Numbered from the stretch's first letter, positions 9,319 to 19,416 are shown. The stretch is 64,000 nt of DNA from Halanaerobium saccharolyticum (GCF_003259895.1 NZ_QLME01000003.1:1-64000); one strand, 5' to 3'. Numbers and translations: made by a program. Notes: generated from the sequence alone by a model not told the origin.

Positions 9319-10839
9319 ATGGCAAGTGTTAAAATATTTGATACAACTTTAAGAGATGGTGAACAGTCTCCAGGAGTGACTTTAATTCCTGAAGAAAAAT
9401 TGGCGATTGCCAAACAGCTGGCCAAAATGAAGGTTAATGTTATTGAAGCTGGATTTCCAATTTCTTCAGATGGGGATTTTAATGCAGTGAAAATGGTGTC
9501 TGAAAATGTAAGTGGAGTTGAAGTTGCAGCTTTAGCCAGATGCCGCAAAGGTGATATTGATCGAGCCTGGGAAGCAGTAAGGGATGCAGAAAACCCACGG
9601 ATTCATGTTTTTATTGCTTCTTCACCAATTCATTTAGAATATAAACTGCAGATGACAGAAGATGAGGTTTTAAATAATGCAGTAGAAGCAGTAAAACATG
9701 CAGCTCAGTATACAGATAATATTGAATTTTCGGCAGAGGATGCTTCCCGCAGTGATATAGATTTTCTGGCTAGACTTTTTGAAGCAGTAATTGAGGCAGG
9801 AGCTAAGGTAATCAATATTCCGGACACAGTTGGTTATTCCGTACCTTCCGAATTTGGTCAGATGATCAAAGATGTAAAAGAAAAGACTCCAAACATTGAT
9901 CAGGCAGAAATCAGTGTCCACTGCCACAATGACCTGGGGTTGGCAGTTGCTAATTCTCTGGCAGCTATCGAAAATGGTGCCACCCAGGTTGAGGTTTCTG
10001 TTAATGGTATCGGTGAGCGAGCAGGAAACGCTGCTCTAGAAGAAATTGTAATGGCTTTATATACCAGACAGGATTATTATAATCTGGATATAACACAGGA
10101 CACAACCCAGATTGCCCGTTTATCCAAGTTAGTTGCCAATTCTACCGGTATATCTCTACAGGCAAATAAAGCTATTGTAGGGGCCAATGCTTTTGCTCAT
10201 GAGGCAGGAATTCATCAGGATGGTGTGATTAAGGAAAGAACTACCTATGAGATTATGGATGCCAAAACAATTGGCCTTGATCATAATAAATTGGTTTTAG
10301 GTAAGCATTCTGGCCGCCATGCCCTCAAGGACTTTCTGGATAAATATGACTATGAACTTGACGAGGAAAGCTTTGAGAGCTTCTTTAAACGCTTCAAGGG
10401 GCTGGCAGATAAAAAGAAAAATATCAGTAATGCCGATATTATTGCTTTACTTGATAATGAATTGTATGATTACGAGAAAATATATGAGTTGGAATATATA
10501 TCAGTTCTTACAGGTAAAGGATTATTACCTACAGCTACTGTTAGATTGAAAAAAGAAGGAGAAATAATACAGTCTGCAGCCTGTAATGGTGATGGCCCAG
10601 TAGATGCTATTTTCCAGACTATCAACGAACTGACTGGTATGGAGGACATCAAATTAATGTCCTATAAAATTGATGCAGTTACTGAAGGTAAGGATGCTCT
10701 GGGAGAAGCTTTTATTGCTGCTGAAATTGACGGCAAAATTTTTACAGGTCATTCTTCTCAAACTGATATTACTGAAGCTAGTGCAGCCGCTTATATTGAA
10801 GCAATTAATAAATATCTTGTCTATATGAATAATAAGTAA
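9319..10839 (+). CDS. leuA: 2-isopropylmalate synthase
   Basis: Condenses acetyl-CoA with 2-oxoisovalerate, the committed step to leucine. The 506 residues have an N-terminal HMGL-like TIM barrel with [13 protein letters not shown] near residue 8 and the metal-binding HCHND motif near residue 201. A linker is followed by the C-terminal LeuA dimer domain (about residues 385-500), which carries leucine feedback control in characterised enzymes. The start ATG follows AAAGGTGGTG. Compare the related cimA at the end of the cluster, which has the same barrel but a different substrate. Confidence 0.93.
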   Translation: MASVKIFDTTLRDGEQSPGVTLIPEEKLAIAKQLAKMKVNVIEAGFPISSDGDFNAVKMVSENVSGVEVAALARCRKGDIDRAWEAVRDAENPRIHVFIASSPIHLEYKLQMTEDEVLNNAVEAVKHAAQYTDNIEFSAEDASRSDIDFLARLFEAVIEAGAKVINIPDTVGYSVPSEFGQMIKDVKEKTPNIDQAEISVHCHNDLGLAVANSLAAIENGATQVEVSVNGIGERAGNAALEEIVMALYTRQDYYNLDITQDTTQIARLSKLVANSTGISLQANKAIVGANAFAHEAGIHQDGVIKERTTYEIMDAKTIGLDHNKLVLGKHSGRHALKDFLDKYDYELDEESFESFFKRFKGLADKKKNISNADIIALLDNELYDYEKIYELEYISVLTGKGLLPTATVRLKKEGEIIQSAACNGDGPVDAIFQTINELTGMEDIKLMSYKIDAVTEGKDALGEAFIAAEIDGKIFTGHSSQTDITEASAAAYIEAINKYLVYMNNK

Positions 10840-10846
10840 ATTTAAT

Positions 10847-10872
10847 GCAGCCTGAGTTTGCTCGGGCTGTTT
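10847..10872 (+). terminator. Hairpin after leuA, weak terminator
   Basis: GCAGCCTGAG and CTCGGGCTGT form a 10-bp stem (two G-T pairs) around a TTTG loop. The following run is only TTAATAAAT, so it is a weak terminator or processing site between leuA and leuC. Confidence 0.5.
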
Positions 10873-10932
10873 AATAAATATTTTCAAACATCTATAATAT
10901 TATAAGGATTTTAAGAGGAGTGATTTAAGTAA

Positions 10933-12198
10933 ATGGGAATGACAATGATAGAAAAAATTCTTGCTGCTCATTCGGTTCAGGATGAGTTAAAACCTGGAGA
11001 TATAGTAAATGCCAGAGTTGATATGGTATTAGGTAATGATATTACAACTCCAGTAGCAGTTGAAGAATTTAATAAAATTGGTGTTGATAGGGTTTTTGAT
11101 AAGGAAAGAATTGCAATTGTACCTGATCATTTTGCCCCAAATAAAGATATTAAGGCAGCAGAACAGGTAAATATGATTAGAAAATTTGCCAGAAAACACG
11201 AAATTACAAACTTTTTTGAAGTCGGTCAGATGGGGATTGAACATGTTATATTACCCGAAAAAGGTTTAACCCTGCCGGGAGAAATTATTATTGGTGCTGA
11301 CTCTCACACCTGTACTTATGGAGCTCTAGGTGCTCTGGGGACCGGGGTTGGAAGTACTGATATGGCAGCAGCGATGGCCACAGGTAAAGCCTGGTTTAAA
11401 GTACCTCCGACAATTAAATTTGTTTATAAAGGAGAACTTAAACCTCATGTCAGTGGTAAGGATTTAATTCTCTACACAATTGGTAAAATTGGTGTTGATG
11501 GAGCCCTATATAAAGCTATGGAATTTACAGGAGAAGCGATTGACAACCTGTCTATGGAAGGTCGAATGACAATGTCCAATATGGCAATCGAAGCTGGCGG
11601 AAAAGCTGGTCTGATTGCAGCAGACGAAAAAACAGAGGAATATCTCAAAGGAAGAACTCAGAGAGATTATACAGTGCGTAATGCAGATTCTGATGCAGAA
11701 TATGAGCAGGTTATAGAAATTGATGTCAGCCAGATTGAACCGCAGGTTGCTTTTCCAAGTCTGCCAGAAAACACTAAAGGTCTTGATGAAATTAATGAGA
11801 AGATTGAGATTCAGCAGTCAGTTATCGGTTCCTGTACTAATGGCCGAATTGAAGATTTAAGAGTAGCTGCTGAGATTTTAAAAGGTCAGAAAGTAAACGG
11901 AAATGTGCGCTGTCTTGTCTTCCCTGGTTCTCAGGCGGTTTACAAACAGGCAATGAATGAAGGTTTATTTGATATCTTTATTGATGCAGGAGTAGCAGTT
12001 TCTACACCTACCTGTGGACCCTGTTTAGGTGGACATATGGGTATTTTAGCTGAAGGCGAAAAAGCGATCTCTACAACCAATCGTAATTTTGTTGGGCGGA
12101 TGGGTTCTCCCGGAAGTGAAGTATATCTTGCAAGTCCAGCTGTAGCAGCAGCATCTGCAATTAAAGGTTATATTGCTGGTCCAGAGGAGGTTAAATAA
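10933..12198 (+). CDS. leuC: 3-isopropylmalate dehydratase, large subunit
   Basis: With LeuD it isomerises 2-isopropylmalate to 3-isopropylmalate, and in citramalate pathways it also converts citramalate to methylmalate. The 421-residue aconitase-like protein has the cluster cysteines in GSCTNGR and TCGPCLGG (about residues 299 and 358). Its length fits the HacA/archaeal-type large subunit rather than the longer proteobacterial LeuC. The ATG at 10933 lies 12 bases after GAGGAG, a little far; the ATG at 10942 is farther. The stop codon overlaps the leuD start (TAATG). Confidence 0.92.
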   Translation: MGMTMIEKILAAHSVQDELKPGDIVNARVDMVLGNDITTPVAVEEFNKIGVDRVFDKERIAIVPDHFAPNKDIKAAEQVNMIRKFARKHEITNFFEVGQMGIEHVILPEKGLTLPGEIIIGADSHTCTYGALGALGTGVGSTDMAAAMATGKAWFKVPPTIKFVYKGELKPHVSGKDLILYTIGKIGVDGALYKAMEFTGEAIDNLSMEGRMTMSNMAIEAGGKAGLIAADEKTEEYLKGRTQRDYTVRNADSDAEYEQVIEIDVSQIEPQVAFPSLPENTKGLDEINEKIEIQQSVIGSCTNGRIEDLRVAAEILKGQKVNGNVRCLVFPGSQAVYKQAMNEGLFDIFIDAGVAVSTPTCGPCLGGHMGILAEGEKAISTTNRNFVGRMGSPGSEVYLASPAVAAASAIKGYIAGPEEVK

Positions 12199-12689
12199 TG
12201 GTGTTTAAAGGTAAAGTATTTAAATATGGAGATAATGTTGATACAGATGTAATAATTCCGGCCCGTTATCTGAACTCATCAGATCCGGAAAATTTAGCGG
12301 CCCACTGTATGGAAGATATAGATCAGAATTTTGCCGATGAGGTAAATGAGGGTGATATTATTGTTGGAGGTAAAAACTTTGGTTCCGGTTCATCCCGGGA
12401 ACATGCACCTTTAGCAATTAAATATGCCGGAGTTTCCTGTGTAGTAGCAGAAAGTTTTGCTCGAATTTTCTACCGCAACTCAATTAATATTGGTCTGCCA
12501 ATTTTGGAATGTCCGGAAGCTGTTCAGGCAACAGAAACCGGAGACGAGTTAGAAGTAGATATTGACAAAGGTCAGGTTAAAAATTTAAGGACTGGCAAAA
12601 CTTATCAGGCAGCACCCTTTCCTCCCTTTATGCAGGAGATTATTAAAGACGGCGGCCTGATTGAACATGTAAAAAAGGAGCTGGTATAG
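12198..12689 (+). CDS. leuD: 3-isopropylmalate dehydratase, small subunit
   Basis: Swivel-domain partner of LeuC that completes the active site. The 163-residue protein shows the family signature [15 protein letters not shown] (about residues 57-71) and the N-terminal [11 protein letters not shown] segment. The start shares one base with the leuC stop, which implies translational coupling and equal subunit amounts. The leuB start follows immediately after its stop. The length is typical of the short HacB-type subunit. Confidence 0.94.
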   Translation: MVFKGKVFKYGDNVDTDVIIPARYLNSSDPENLAAHCMEDIDQNFADEVNEGDIIVGGKNFGSGSSREHAPLAIKYAGVSCVVAESFARIFYRNSINIGLPILECPEAVQATETGDELEVDIDKGQVKNLRTGKTYQAAPFPPFMQEIIKDGGLIEHVKKELV

Positions 12690-13757
12690 ATGAGTAATAT
12701 AGCATATATACCAGGCGATGGAATTGGAGAAGAAGTTACCCGTCAGGGAATCAAGGTTTTAGAATACTTAGATGGTGCTTATAACCTGGGACTTAAATTT
12801 GAAAAATTTGATCTGGGTGCGGAGAGATATTTAAAAACAGGTGATATTCTACCAGAAGATGTTTTAAATAAGCTGGAAACCTTTAATTCAATATATCTTG
12901 GCGCTGTCGGTGACCCGCGAGTAGAACCTGGTGTTCTAGAGAAAGGAATTTTACTTAAGCTCCGCTTTTATTTTGACCAGTATGTAAATTTAAGGCCGAT
13001 TAAATTATATAAGGAAGAATTTTCTCCTCTAAAGGGAAAGGGAATTAAAGATATTGACTTTACTGTTGTTAGAGAAAACACTGAGGGGATTTATGCCGGT
13101 ATTGGCGGTTTTCTTAAGAAAGATACACCGGATGAAGTAGCAACTCAGGAAATGATTTCTACCCGTAAAGGGGTGGACAGGGTAATTAAATATGCCTTTG
13201 AATATGCTCAGGAATTTGGGAGAGAACCTAAACTAACAGTCTGTGATAAAAGTAATGTTCTAACTTATGCACATAATCTATGGCAGCGTTCCTTTAAGGA
13301 AATGGGTAAAAATTATCCTGATGTAGAGCAGAATCACTTTTTAGTTGATGCAATTACAATGAAAATGGTTCGTAATCCAGAAATCTTTGATGTAATTGTT
13401 ACCTGTAACATCTTTGGTGATATTATTACTGATCTCGGTGCAGAAATTCAGGGTGGAATGGGAATGGCTGTTTCTGGTAATATTAATCCGGATAGTATTT
13501 CAATGTTTGAACCTGTTCATGGAAGTGCACCTGATATTGCCGGTCAGAACATTGCTAATCCACTGGCAGCTGTTTTAGCGGCTGGAATGATGCTCAGAGA
13601 ACTTGGTTATGGGAATCTGACACCAAAGGTGAAAGCAGCTGTTAAAGATGCTTTAGAGAATAATATGGTTACTGCAGATCAGGGTGGAGATTTAAGCACA
13701 GATGAAGTTGGGGATTATCTGGTTCAAAATCTCAAAAGCAAAGAGGAAGGTGAGTAG
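12690..13757 (+). CDS. leuB: 3-isopropylmalate dehydrogenase
   Basis: NAD-dependent beta-decarboxylating dehydrogenase that oxidises 3-isopropylmalate to 2-oxoisocaproate, and probably methylmalate to 2-oxobutyrate for the CimA route. The 355 residues begin IAYIPGDGIGEEV. The substrate arginines are in LLKLRFYFDQYVNLRP, the catalytic tyrosine region is in RENTEGIYAG, and the metal/NAD motif is GDIITDLGAEIQGGMGMA. Related isocitrate and tartrate dehydrogenases share the fold. Context directly behind leuCD decides the call. There is no gap after leuD. Confidence 0.9.
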   Translation: MSNIAYIPGDGIGEEVTRQGIKVLEYLDGAYNLGLKFEKFDLGAERYLKTGDILPEDVLNKLETFNSIYLGAVGDPRVEPGVLEKGILLKLRFYFDQYVNLRPIKLYKEEFSPLKGKGIKDIDFTVVRENTEGIYAGIGGFLKKDTPDEVATQEMISTRKGVDRVIKYAFEYAQEFGREPKLTVCDKSNVLTYAHNLWQRSFKEMGKNYPDVEQNHFLVDAITMKMVRNPEIFDVIVTCNIFGDIITDLGAEIQGGMGMAVSGNINPDSISMFEPVHGSAPDIAGQNIANPLAAVLAAGMMLRELGYGNLTPKVKAAVKDALENNMVTADQGGDLSTDEVGDYLVQNLKSKEEGE

Positions 13758-13766
13758 TGATGACTA

Positions 13767-15341
13767 GTGGGATTAACACTTTATGATACGACTTTAAGAG
13801 ATGGTTCTCAGGGAGAAGGAATTTCTTTATCACTTGATGATAAATTAAGAATCACCAGACAATTAGATCGTTTTGGTATTGATTTCATTGAAGGAGGCTG
13901 GCCTGGTTCCAACCCAAAAGATGAAGCCTATTTTAGAGAAGTTCAAAACATGAACCTGGAGCATGCCGAAATTACGGCTTTCAGTTCAACCAGAAGAGCC
14001 AACATTAAAGCTGCAGAGGATCCCAATATCCTAAAATTGGTTGAAGCAGGAGTGGATTATGTAACTATTTTTGCCAAAAGCTGGGATCTTCATGTTACGG
14101 ATGCCCTGCAGATCCCTTTAGCTGAAAACATTGAAATGATCAAAGATACAGTTTCATTTTTAAAGTCAAAAGGGCTAAATGTCTTCTTTGATGCTGAACA
14201 TTTTTTTGATGGCTATGCAAATAATCCTGAATATGCACTAAAAACTATAAAAGCAGCTGCTGCAGCGGGAGCTGAACTCCTGATTTTATGTGATACTAAT
14301 GGGGGAATGCTGCCTTCTCAGGTGACTAAAATTATGCAGGAAATAAAAGCAGAGACAAAGACTCCTCTCGGGATTCACGCTCATAATGATGGTAATCTTG
14401 CTGTTGCTAATTCTCTTGCTGCCTACGAAGAGGGTGCTGTTCAGGTTCAGGGGACAGTAGGAGGTCTGGGTGAGCGCTGTGGAAATGCTGACTTATGCAG
14501 TGTTATTCCAGCTTTACAGTTAAAGTATGGAGAAAAAGTAGTTTCAGATCAACAGCTTAAACAGCTCAAACCTTTATATTTCTTTGTAACTGAAACAGCT
14601 AATCTAATTCCAATTAATAATAAGCCTTATGTTGGCAAAAGTGCTTTTACCCATAAGGGTGGAATTCATGTCAGTGCAGTCCGTAAAAATCCACACACTT
14701 ATGAGCATATTGAACCCGAACTGGTCGGTAATGAGCGTCGGGTTCTGGTATCAGAGTTGGCTGGAAAGTCTAATCTGCGCTATAAATTAAAGGAGATTGG
14801 TTTTAATTTAGATGATTTCTCTGATCAGATGATAAAAAAATTAATTAAAAAAGTTAAAGCCTTAGAAAATGAGGGTTATCAATTTGAAGGAGCAGAAGCT
14901 TCACTTATACTTTTAGCTTTTAGAGAGTTTAAAGATTACAGTTCTTTTTTTGAAATTGAAGATTTCAGAACTAACAGTGTTAATCGAGGCGATCAGACTT
15001 ATTCTGAGGCTGTTGTCAAAATGACAGTCAACAGCAAGAAAGTCCATATTGCTGCTGATGGTGATGGGCCTGTTAATGCTTTAGATAACTGTTTTCGTAA
15101 AGCTCTGGTTTCATTTTATCCAGAAATAACTGAAACTAAATTAATTGATTATAAGGTTCGTGTTTTAAATGGAAATGATGGAACAGCAGCCAAAGTAAGG
15201 GTTTTAATTGAAACTGCAGATCTGGAGAAATCCTGGACAACTGTTGGAGTTTCCACAAACATTATTCAGGCATCCTGGGATGCTCTACTGGATAGTATTG
15301 AATACTGGCTTTTAATTGAAGACGGAATAACAATTAATTAA
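13767..15341 (+). CDS. cimA: (R)-citramalate synthase
   Basis: Condenses pyruvate and acetyl-CoA to citramalate, the entry to 2-oxobutyrate and isoleucine without threonine. The 524-residue protein has the HMGL-like barrel (YDTTLRDGSQGEG near residue 5, GIHAHNDGNLAVANS near residue 207) and a C-terminal LeuA-type regulatory domain. The GQGEGIS loop and GGWPGSNPKD resemble Geobacter-type CimA rather than LeuA. The only in-frame start is GTG at 13767. An ATG at 13760, better placed for the AGGAAGG site, is one frame off; removing one G from the GGG at 13769-13771 would join it to the gene. No ilvA is present in the cluster. Confidence 0.88.
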   Translation: MGLTLYDTTLRDGSQGEGISLSLDDKLRITRQLDRFGIDFIEGGWPGSNPKDEAYFREVQNMNLEHAEITAFSSTRRANIKAAEDPNILKLVEAGVDYVTIFAKSWDLHVTDALQIPLAENIEMIKDTVSFLKSKGLNVFFDAEHFFDGYANNPEYALKTIKAAAAAGAELLILCDTNGGMLPSQVTKIMQEIKAETKTPLGIHAHNDGNLAVANSLAAYEEGAVQVQGTVGGLGERCGNADLCSVIPALQLKYGEKVVSDQQLKQLKPLYFFVTETANLIPINNKPYVGKSAFTHKGGIHVSAVRKNPHTYEHIEPELVGNERRVLVSELAGKSNLRYKLKEIGFNLDDFSDQMIKKLIKKVKALENEGYQFEGAEASLILLAFREFKDYSSFFEIEDFRTNSVNRGDQTYSEAVVKMTVNSKKVHIAADGDGPVNALDNCFRKALVSFYPEITETKLIDYKVRVLNGNDGTAAKVRVLIETADLEKSWTTVGVSTNIIQASWDALLDSIEYWLLIEDGITIN

Positions 15342-15384
15342 AAACAGATAATTGTTTTAGTAAAAAAATAATATATTTAAAGAT

Positions 15385-15420
15385 AAACAGCTGTGGAATT
15401 ATTTCTGCAGCTGTTTTTTT
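15385..15420 (+). terminator. Intrinsic terminator of the branched-chain cluster
   Basis: AAACAGCTG and CAGCTGTTT form a perfect 9-bp stem around a 14-nt loop, and the T-run continues to 15420. It closes the transcript after cimA. Confidence 0.85.
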
Positions 15421-15469
15421 ATGGGCTGAAAAACATAATAATATATTTGTGTTTCAATTAACTAACAAA

Positions 15470-15642
15470 ATAGCTATTATTTTACATTTATTTATAATAA
15501 CATAGCTATTATTTTATATATTTTGAAAAAAATTACAAAATTATGCAGGAATATCTCTTTGGGCCGCGAATATAAAAACTAATCAGTAAATGTTAATAAT
15601 TATAAATATTTTAATAACTAAACTTGAATTATTAGTTATTAA
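15470..15642 (+). promoter_or_regulatory. Direct and inverted repeats upstream of the secretion operon
   Basis: A 15-bp sequence, ATAGCTATTATTTTA, occurs twice at 15470-15484 and 15502-15516. The copies start 32 bp apart, close to three helical turns. A perfect 11-bp inverted repeat follows: TTAATAACTAA at 15611-15621 with TTAGTTATTAA at 15632-15642, 23 bases before the first gene. These look like operator sites, or an operator plus a 5' hairpin. I found no convincing -35/-10 pair with 17-bp spacing in this 324-bp gap. Confidence 0.45.
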
Positions 15643-15665
15643 ATTTAGAGAAAGAGAGTGTTTTT

Positions 15666-17330
15666 ATGCAGAATTTTTGTGAATATTTAAATAATAGATA
15701 TAGTATTTCTTCAGATGTCTGGTCAAAACTAAACTTTTATGCTAAAAATAAAAAAACAAAATTAGTAATTGATTATATTAAAAGCAAAAAGATCATAAAC
15801 GAGGCAGAATTACTGCAGGCAATGTCCTCCTATTTTGAAATTGAACTGTTCCGAAATTCAAAAATTAAACTGGATAAAAATAGTGCTCTAACTCTGGATT
15901 TATCTCAGGTAAAAAAAGATCAGATCTTAATAATCAGTCAGAATCCAAAAATTATATCTTTTGGCAGCATTTATCCACCTGATTTATTTTTAGAGGAAAA
16001 ACTAAAATTTAAATTCAAAGCCAGAATAAAATTTTATTTGATGTCAGAAAATGAATTTAAGGAGGCAGAAAATTTTATTTACCGCAGTTATTTTCAGGTT
16101 AACCAGCAGGAACTTTTAAAAGATTTAGGAGATTTCAAAAAAATAGATAGCAGAGATTTAGATAGTTTAAGAAGTATAGTAGAAGATGCTCCAGTAGTAA
16201 AACTGCTAAATAAGATTTTAACTGAGGCAATTTCCTTAAAGGCAAGTGATATCCATCTTGAACAAAAAGAAAATCATTTTAAAGTTAGATATAGAATAGA
16301 TGGTATTTTAAAAAGTTATTATAGTTTACCTGGAGAAATAGCAGCAGCTGTTATTTCCCGGATTAAAATTATTTCATCAATGGATATTACAGTCCGGCAT
16401 TTACCGCAGGATGGGAAAATGGAATTTAAATTCCAGGAAACAGATTATGATATTAGAACTTCTATTATTCCGACAATCTATGGCGAAAAAGCTGTATTAA
16501 GACTTCTCTTAAGAAATGAAAAATTATTAGAAGTTAAAGAATTAAATTTTGATAGCTATAATTTGGAGAGATTTAAAAAAATATTTGATTTTAATTCTGG
16601 AATTATATTACTCTCAGGTCCAACAGGAAGTGGGAAGACAACTACTCTATTTTCAATCTTAAATCAGCTGGCCGCAGAAAAAAATAATATTATCACAGTC
16701 GAAAACCCGGTGGAATATAAACTGGAACTTTTAAATCAGATAGAAATTAATGAGGCTCAGGGCTTAACTTTCCCAATAATTTTAAGGTCAATTTTAAGGC
16801 AGGATCCGGACATTATAATGATTGGAGAAATTAGAGATCAGGAAACTGCAGAAATAGCAGTTAGAGCTGCTGTTACAGGTCATCTTGTTTTAAGTACTAT
16901 TCATACTATTGACAGTATTTCTGCAGTTAGCAGGTTGATTGAGATGGGAATACCTCCTTATTTAATCAGCAGTACTCTTAATGCTGTCGTAGCACAAAGG
17001 TTATTAAGAAAGCTCTGTCCTGAGTGTAGTGAAAAAATTAAGATCAGTCAGGAAGATCAAAATATTTTTAGGCAGGAGAAAATTGACTATATTTTTCAGG
17101 CTGAAGGCTGCAGTAATTGTGATGATGGCTACAGAGGTCGAACACCAGCAGCTGAAATCTTATTGATCAATGATCAGTTGAGAAGACTGATCAGTCAGGA
17201 GGCAGATTATTCTCAGCTTAAAGAAGAGGCACTGGCCTCAGGCATGCTGACACTTACCAATTCTGCTCTTAAGAAAATGAAAAAAGGAATTACAACCAGA
17301 GAAGAAATTTTGAGAGTAATTCAGATTTAA
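15666..17330 (+). CDS. pilB: Pilus/type II secretion assembly ATPase (PilB/GspE family)
   Basis: Cytoplasmic hexameric ATPase that powers pilin polymerisation at the inner membrane. The 554 residues contain an N-terminal MshEN-like region, the N2 domain (near KASDIHLEQ), Walker A GPTGSGKTTT at about 318-327, an Asp-box/Walker B segment IIMIGEIRD near 382, and a His box TGHLVLSTIHT. A CPEC...CSNC zinc site lies near 450-485, typical of PilB/GspE and absent from retraction ATPases. It is the first gene of an operon of about 13 genes. No pilT-like retraction ATPase is present, which favours a secretion, DNA-uptake or non-retracting role. Confidence 0.9.
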   Translation: MQNFCEYLNNRYSISSDVWSKLNFYAKNKKTKLVIDYIKSKKIINEAELLQAMSSYFEIELFRNSKIKLDKNSALTLDLSQVKKDQILIISQNPKIISFGSIYPPDLFLEEKLKFKFKARIKFYLMSENEFKEAENFIYRSYFQVNQQELLKDLGDFKKIDSRDLDSLRSIVEDAPVVKLLNKILTEAISLKASDIHLEQKENHFKVRYRIDGILKSYYSLPGEIAAAVISRIKIISSMDITVRHLPQDGKMEFKFQETDYDIRTSIIPTIYGEKAVLRLLLRNEKLLEVKELNFDSYNLERFKKIFDFNSGIILLSGPTGSGKTTTLFSILNQLAAEKNNIITVENPVEYKLELLNQIEINEAQGLTFPIILRSILRQDPDIIMIGEIRDQETAEIAVRAAVTGHLVLSTIHTIDSISAVSRLIEMGIPPYLISSTLNAVVAQRLLRKLCPECSEKIKISQEDQNIFRQEKIDYIFQAEGCSNCDDGYRGRTPAAEILLINDQLRRLISQEADYSQLKEEALASGMLTLTNSALKKMKKGITTREEILRVIQI

Positions 17331-17356
17331 TCTTATAACTGGAGGAGATGACAATT

Positions 17357-18388
17357 TTGTTTAGAAAAAGTTTTGATTTAAAATTTTTTGCATCCCAGTT
17401 AGGGATAATGCTTAAATCAGGTTTGAATTTAAATCGTTCTTTAATTATTATTTCCAAACAAACTAAAAATCAGGAAGAAAAAGAAGTATATAGTGGAATA
17501 ATAAGAAATATAGAGTCAGGTTTAAGCCTGGCCGAAGCGTTAAAAGAAGAAAAAGTTTTTACTGATCTCTTTACTGCAGTAGTCAGGGCCGGAGAAGAAA
17601 GCGGCACCCTGGTTGAAGTTTTAAAAAGTCTGGAAAATTATTATAGTAATAAAGAAGATTTAAAAAAAGAAATAAAAAAAGCTTCTTTTTATCCGCTAAC
17701 TGTAATCACTACCGTATTTTTAGCAGCAGCCTTTATTTTCAAATTTATTTTGCCCGTATTTATAGATCTTTTTGCAGAATTTAGTGGAAAACTACCACTG
17801 ATAACAAGAATATTTTTAAAACTGAGTTTAATCTTTAATGATCATTTCATTTTAATTGTAATTTTCATAATATTATTAATAATATTATTATTTTTAGTTT
17901 TCAAGAATAATAAACGAAATGATTTAAAAAGCAAATTTTTATTAAAGATTCCATTATTTTCAGTTATCTATCAGGATTTAATCTTAACCCAGATAGCTAC
18001 TTACTTATCTTTATTTTTAAAAAGCGGGTTAAAATTAATTTCTGCTCTGGAACTTTTAAAGAATATTGTAAGTGACCATCAATATCAAAATTTTATTAAG
18101 AAAACAGCTTTAAATATTTCTAAAGGGGCTTCTTTAACAGAATGTTTTGATGATAGTGAATATATCCCAAATCTTTTTTACTATCTTATAATGACTGGAG
18201 AAGAGACAGCCCGAATGGAAACGATGCTGGAGAGAGCAGGTGATTATTATTCTAAAAAATTAAAAAATGAAATTGCTAAAATGCTGCAGTATTTAGAGCC
18301 TTTTTTGATAACATTAACTGCAATTTTTGTTGCTTTACTTGCTGCAGCAGTAATGATGCCGATGTTTCAAATCTATTTAATTATTTAG
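17357..18388 (+). CDS. pilC: Inner-membrane platform protein (PilC/GspF family)
   Basis: Polytopic protein that links the assembly ATPase to the growing pseudopilus. The chosen TTG start gives 343 residues beginning MFRKSFDLKFFASQLG. It lies 9 bases after GGAGGAG, whereas the ATG at 17348 touches the binding site and is unlikely to be used. Two GspF repeats are visible, each starting with a short helical motif (FASQLGIMLKSGLNL and LSLFLKSGLKLISAL), and three hydrophobic segments occur near residues 112-135, 155-180 and 315-340. This is the normal architecture of the family. Confidence 0.88.
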   Translation: MFRKSFDLKFFASQLGIMLKSGLNLNRSLIIISKQTKNQEEKEVYSGIIRNIESGLSLAEALKEEKVFTDLFTAVVRAGEESGTLVEVLKSLENYYSNKEDLKKEIKKASFYPLTVITTVFLAAAFIFKFILPVFIDLFAEFSGKLPLITRIFLKLSLIFNDHFILIVIFIILLIILLFLVFKNNKRNDLKSKFLLKIPLFSVIYQDLILTQIATYLSLFLKSGLKLISALELLKNIVSDHQYQNFIKKTALNISKGASLTECFDDSEYIPNLFYYLIMTGEETARMETMLERAGDYYSKKLKNEIAKMLQYLEPFLITLTAIFVALLAAAVMMPMFQIYLII

Positions 18389-18485
18389 AACTTTTAATTG
18401 GATTGAAATAATGAGATTAAAATTAAGTTTATTTATTAATTCAATTAAAAAGTAAATGGAAAACAAAACAGAGAGGAATTTATTA

Positions 18486-18929
18486 ATGATAAAAAAATCT
18501 GAAACTTGTAGGGAAAACTTGGTCAAAAATAAGTCCGGTTTTACGCTAATAGAACTGTTAATTGTGATTGTAGTGCTTGGTATTTTAATGTCAATGGCAG
18601 TTCCAGCATTAAGCGGAGTTAAAAATAAGGCAGATACTGCTGTAGCTAAAGCTGATCTGCACAACATAATGCAGAGTCTGGAAATGTATTATCTGGACCA
18701 GGGAGAATATCCAGGTCAGAGCACTAAAGGTGATTTGAGTTCGATCAGTGGAGATTTAGATGAATTAAATATTAAAAATGAGGCAGCAGCTTACAGTTAT
18801 CAGAGTGATGCTGACTCAGGAGCAGAAAAGTATATGATAATTTATAAGGCTGACTCTGATGAATTTTATTATATTTCTACTGATCAATCAGCTTTAACTG
18901 GTCCGGAAACTACAGAGCCTACATTATAG
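18486..18929 (+). CDS. Prepilin, probable major (pseudo)pilin
   Basis: A 147-residue type IV prepilin-like protein. The processing site is NKSG-FTLIELLIVIVVLGIL, with the conserved Glu at +5 and a hydrophobic helix behind it; a prepilin peptidase would cut after Gly. The Asp-rich C-terminal half (DLDELNIKNE, DADSG) resembles GspG/ComGC-type subunits and suits a halophile. I chose the ATG at 18486, which follows GAGAGG by 9 bases; the ATG at 18456 has no binding site. As the first pilin after the platform gene it is probably the major subunit. No prepilin peptidase gene is in this window. Confidence 0.8.
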   Translation: MIKKSETCRENLVKNKSGFTLIELLIVIVVLGILMSMAVPALSGVKNKADTAVAKADLHNIMQSLEMYYLDQGEYPGQSTKGDLSSISGDLDELNIKNEAAAYSYQSDADSGAEKYMIIYKADSDEFYYISTDQSALTGPETTEPTL

Positions 18930-18933
18930 ATTA

Positions 18934-19416
18934 ATGAAACATAATACAGGTTTTACTTTAATAGAGATCTTGCTGGTGATTACAATTATGGGGATTTTAT
19001 TTACAGTTAGCTATAGGCCACAGTTAAGAAATGATTTTCTAATTGAGCAGGAAGTAGAACACCTGGCAGCAGATCTGAGGTGGGCTAGAAATAAAGCGAT
19101 TCTGGATAGTCAAACTTATATCTTTCGAATCTATACAATTAAAGAAAATAGCGGCTCCAATAAAATCCCCTACTATTTTTATATTAAAGAAGGGGGACAG
19201 AAAATTATTAAGAAAAAAGGTTACTATTCTTCCAGCTTAATTCTTTATAAAACATTAAGCTTAAAGATTGTAGATGCCGAATATTATGAGTGGATTAGAT
19301 TTAATAATACTGCAACAGCAAGAGGGGGAACAGTAGCTCTGGCAAAAGCGCAGTCGGGAGCAAAAAAATATTCAATTACAGTCAATCAATTAGGGAGGGT
19401 TAGAGTTGAAAAATAA
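18934..19416 (+). CDS. GspH/FimT-like minor pseudopilin
   Basis: A 160-residue prepilin with a very short leader, MKHNTG-FTLIEILLVITIMGIL, retaining the +5 Glu. The pattern EVEHLAADLRWARNKAI after the helix is the hallmark of the GspH/FimT group. Minor pseudopilins of this type prime assembly and cap the fibre tip. It lies 4 bases after the major pilin gene, and its end overlaps the next gene by 11 bases, so translation is probably coupled. Confidence 0.8.
   Translation: MKHNTGFTLIEILLVITIMGILFTVSYRPQLRNDFLIEQEVEHLAADLRWARNKAILDSQTYIFRIYTIKENSGSNKIPYYFYIKEGGQKIIKKKGYYSSSLILYKTLSLKIVDAEYYEWIRFNNTATARGGTVALAKAQSGAKKYSITVNQLGRVRVEK

Noticed and set aside
17348-17356. ATG 17348 as pilC start
   Set aside because: It directly abuts the GGAGGAG site; TTG 17357 has proper spacing.
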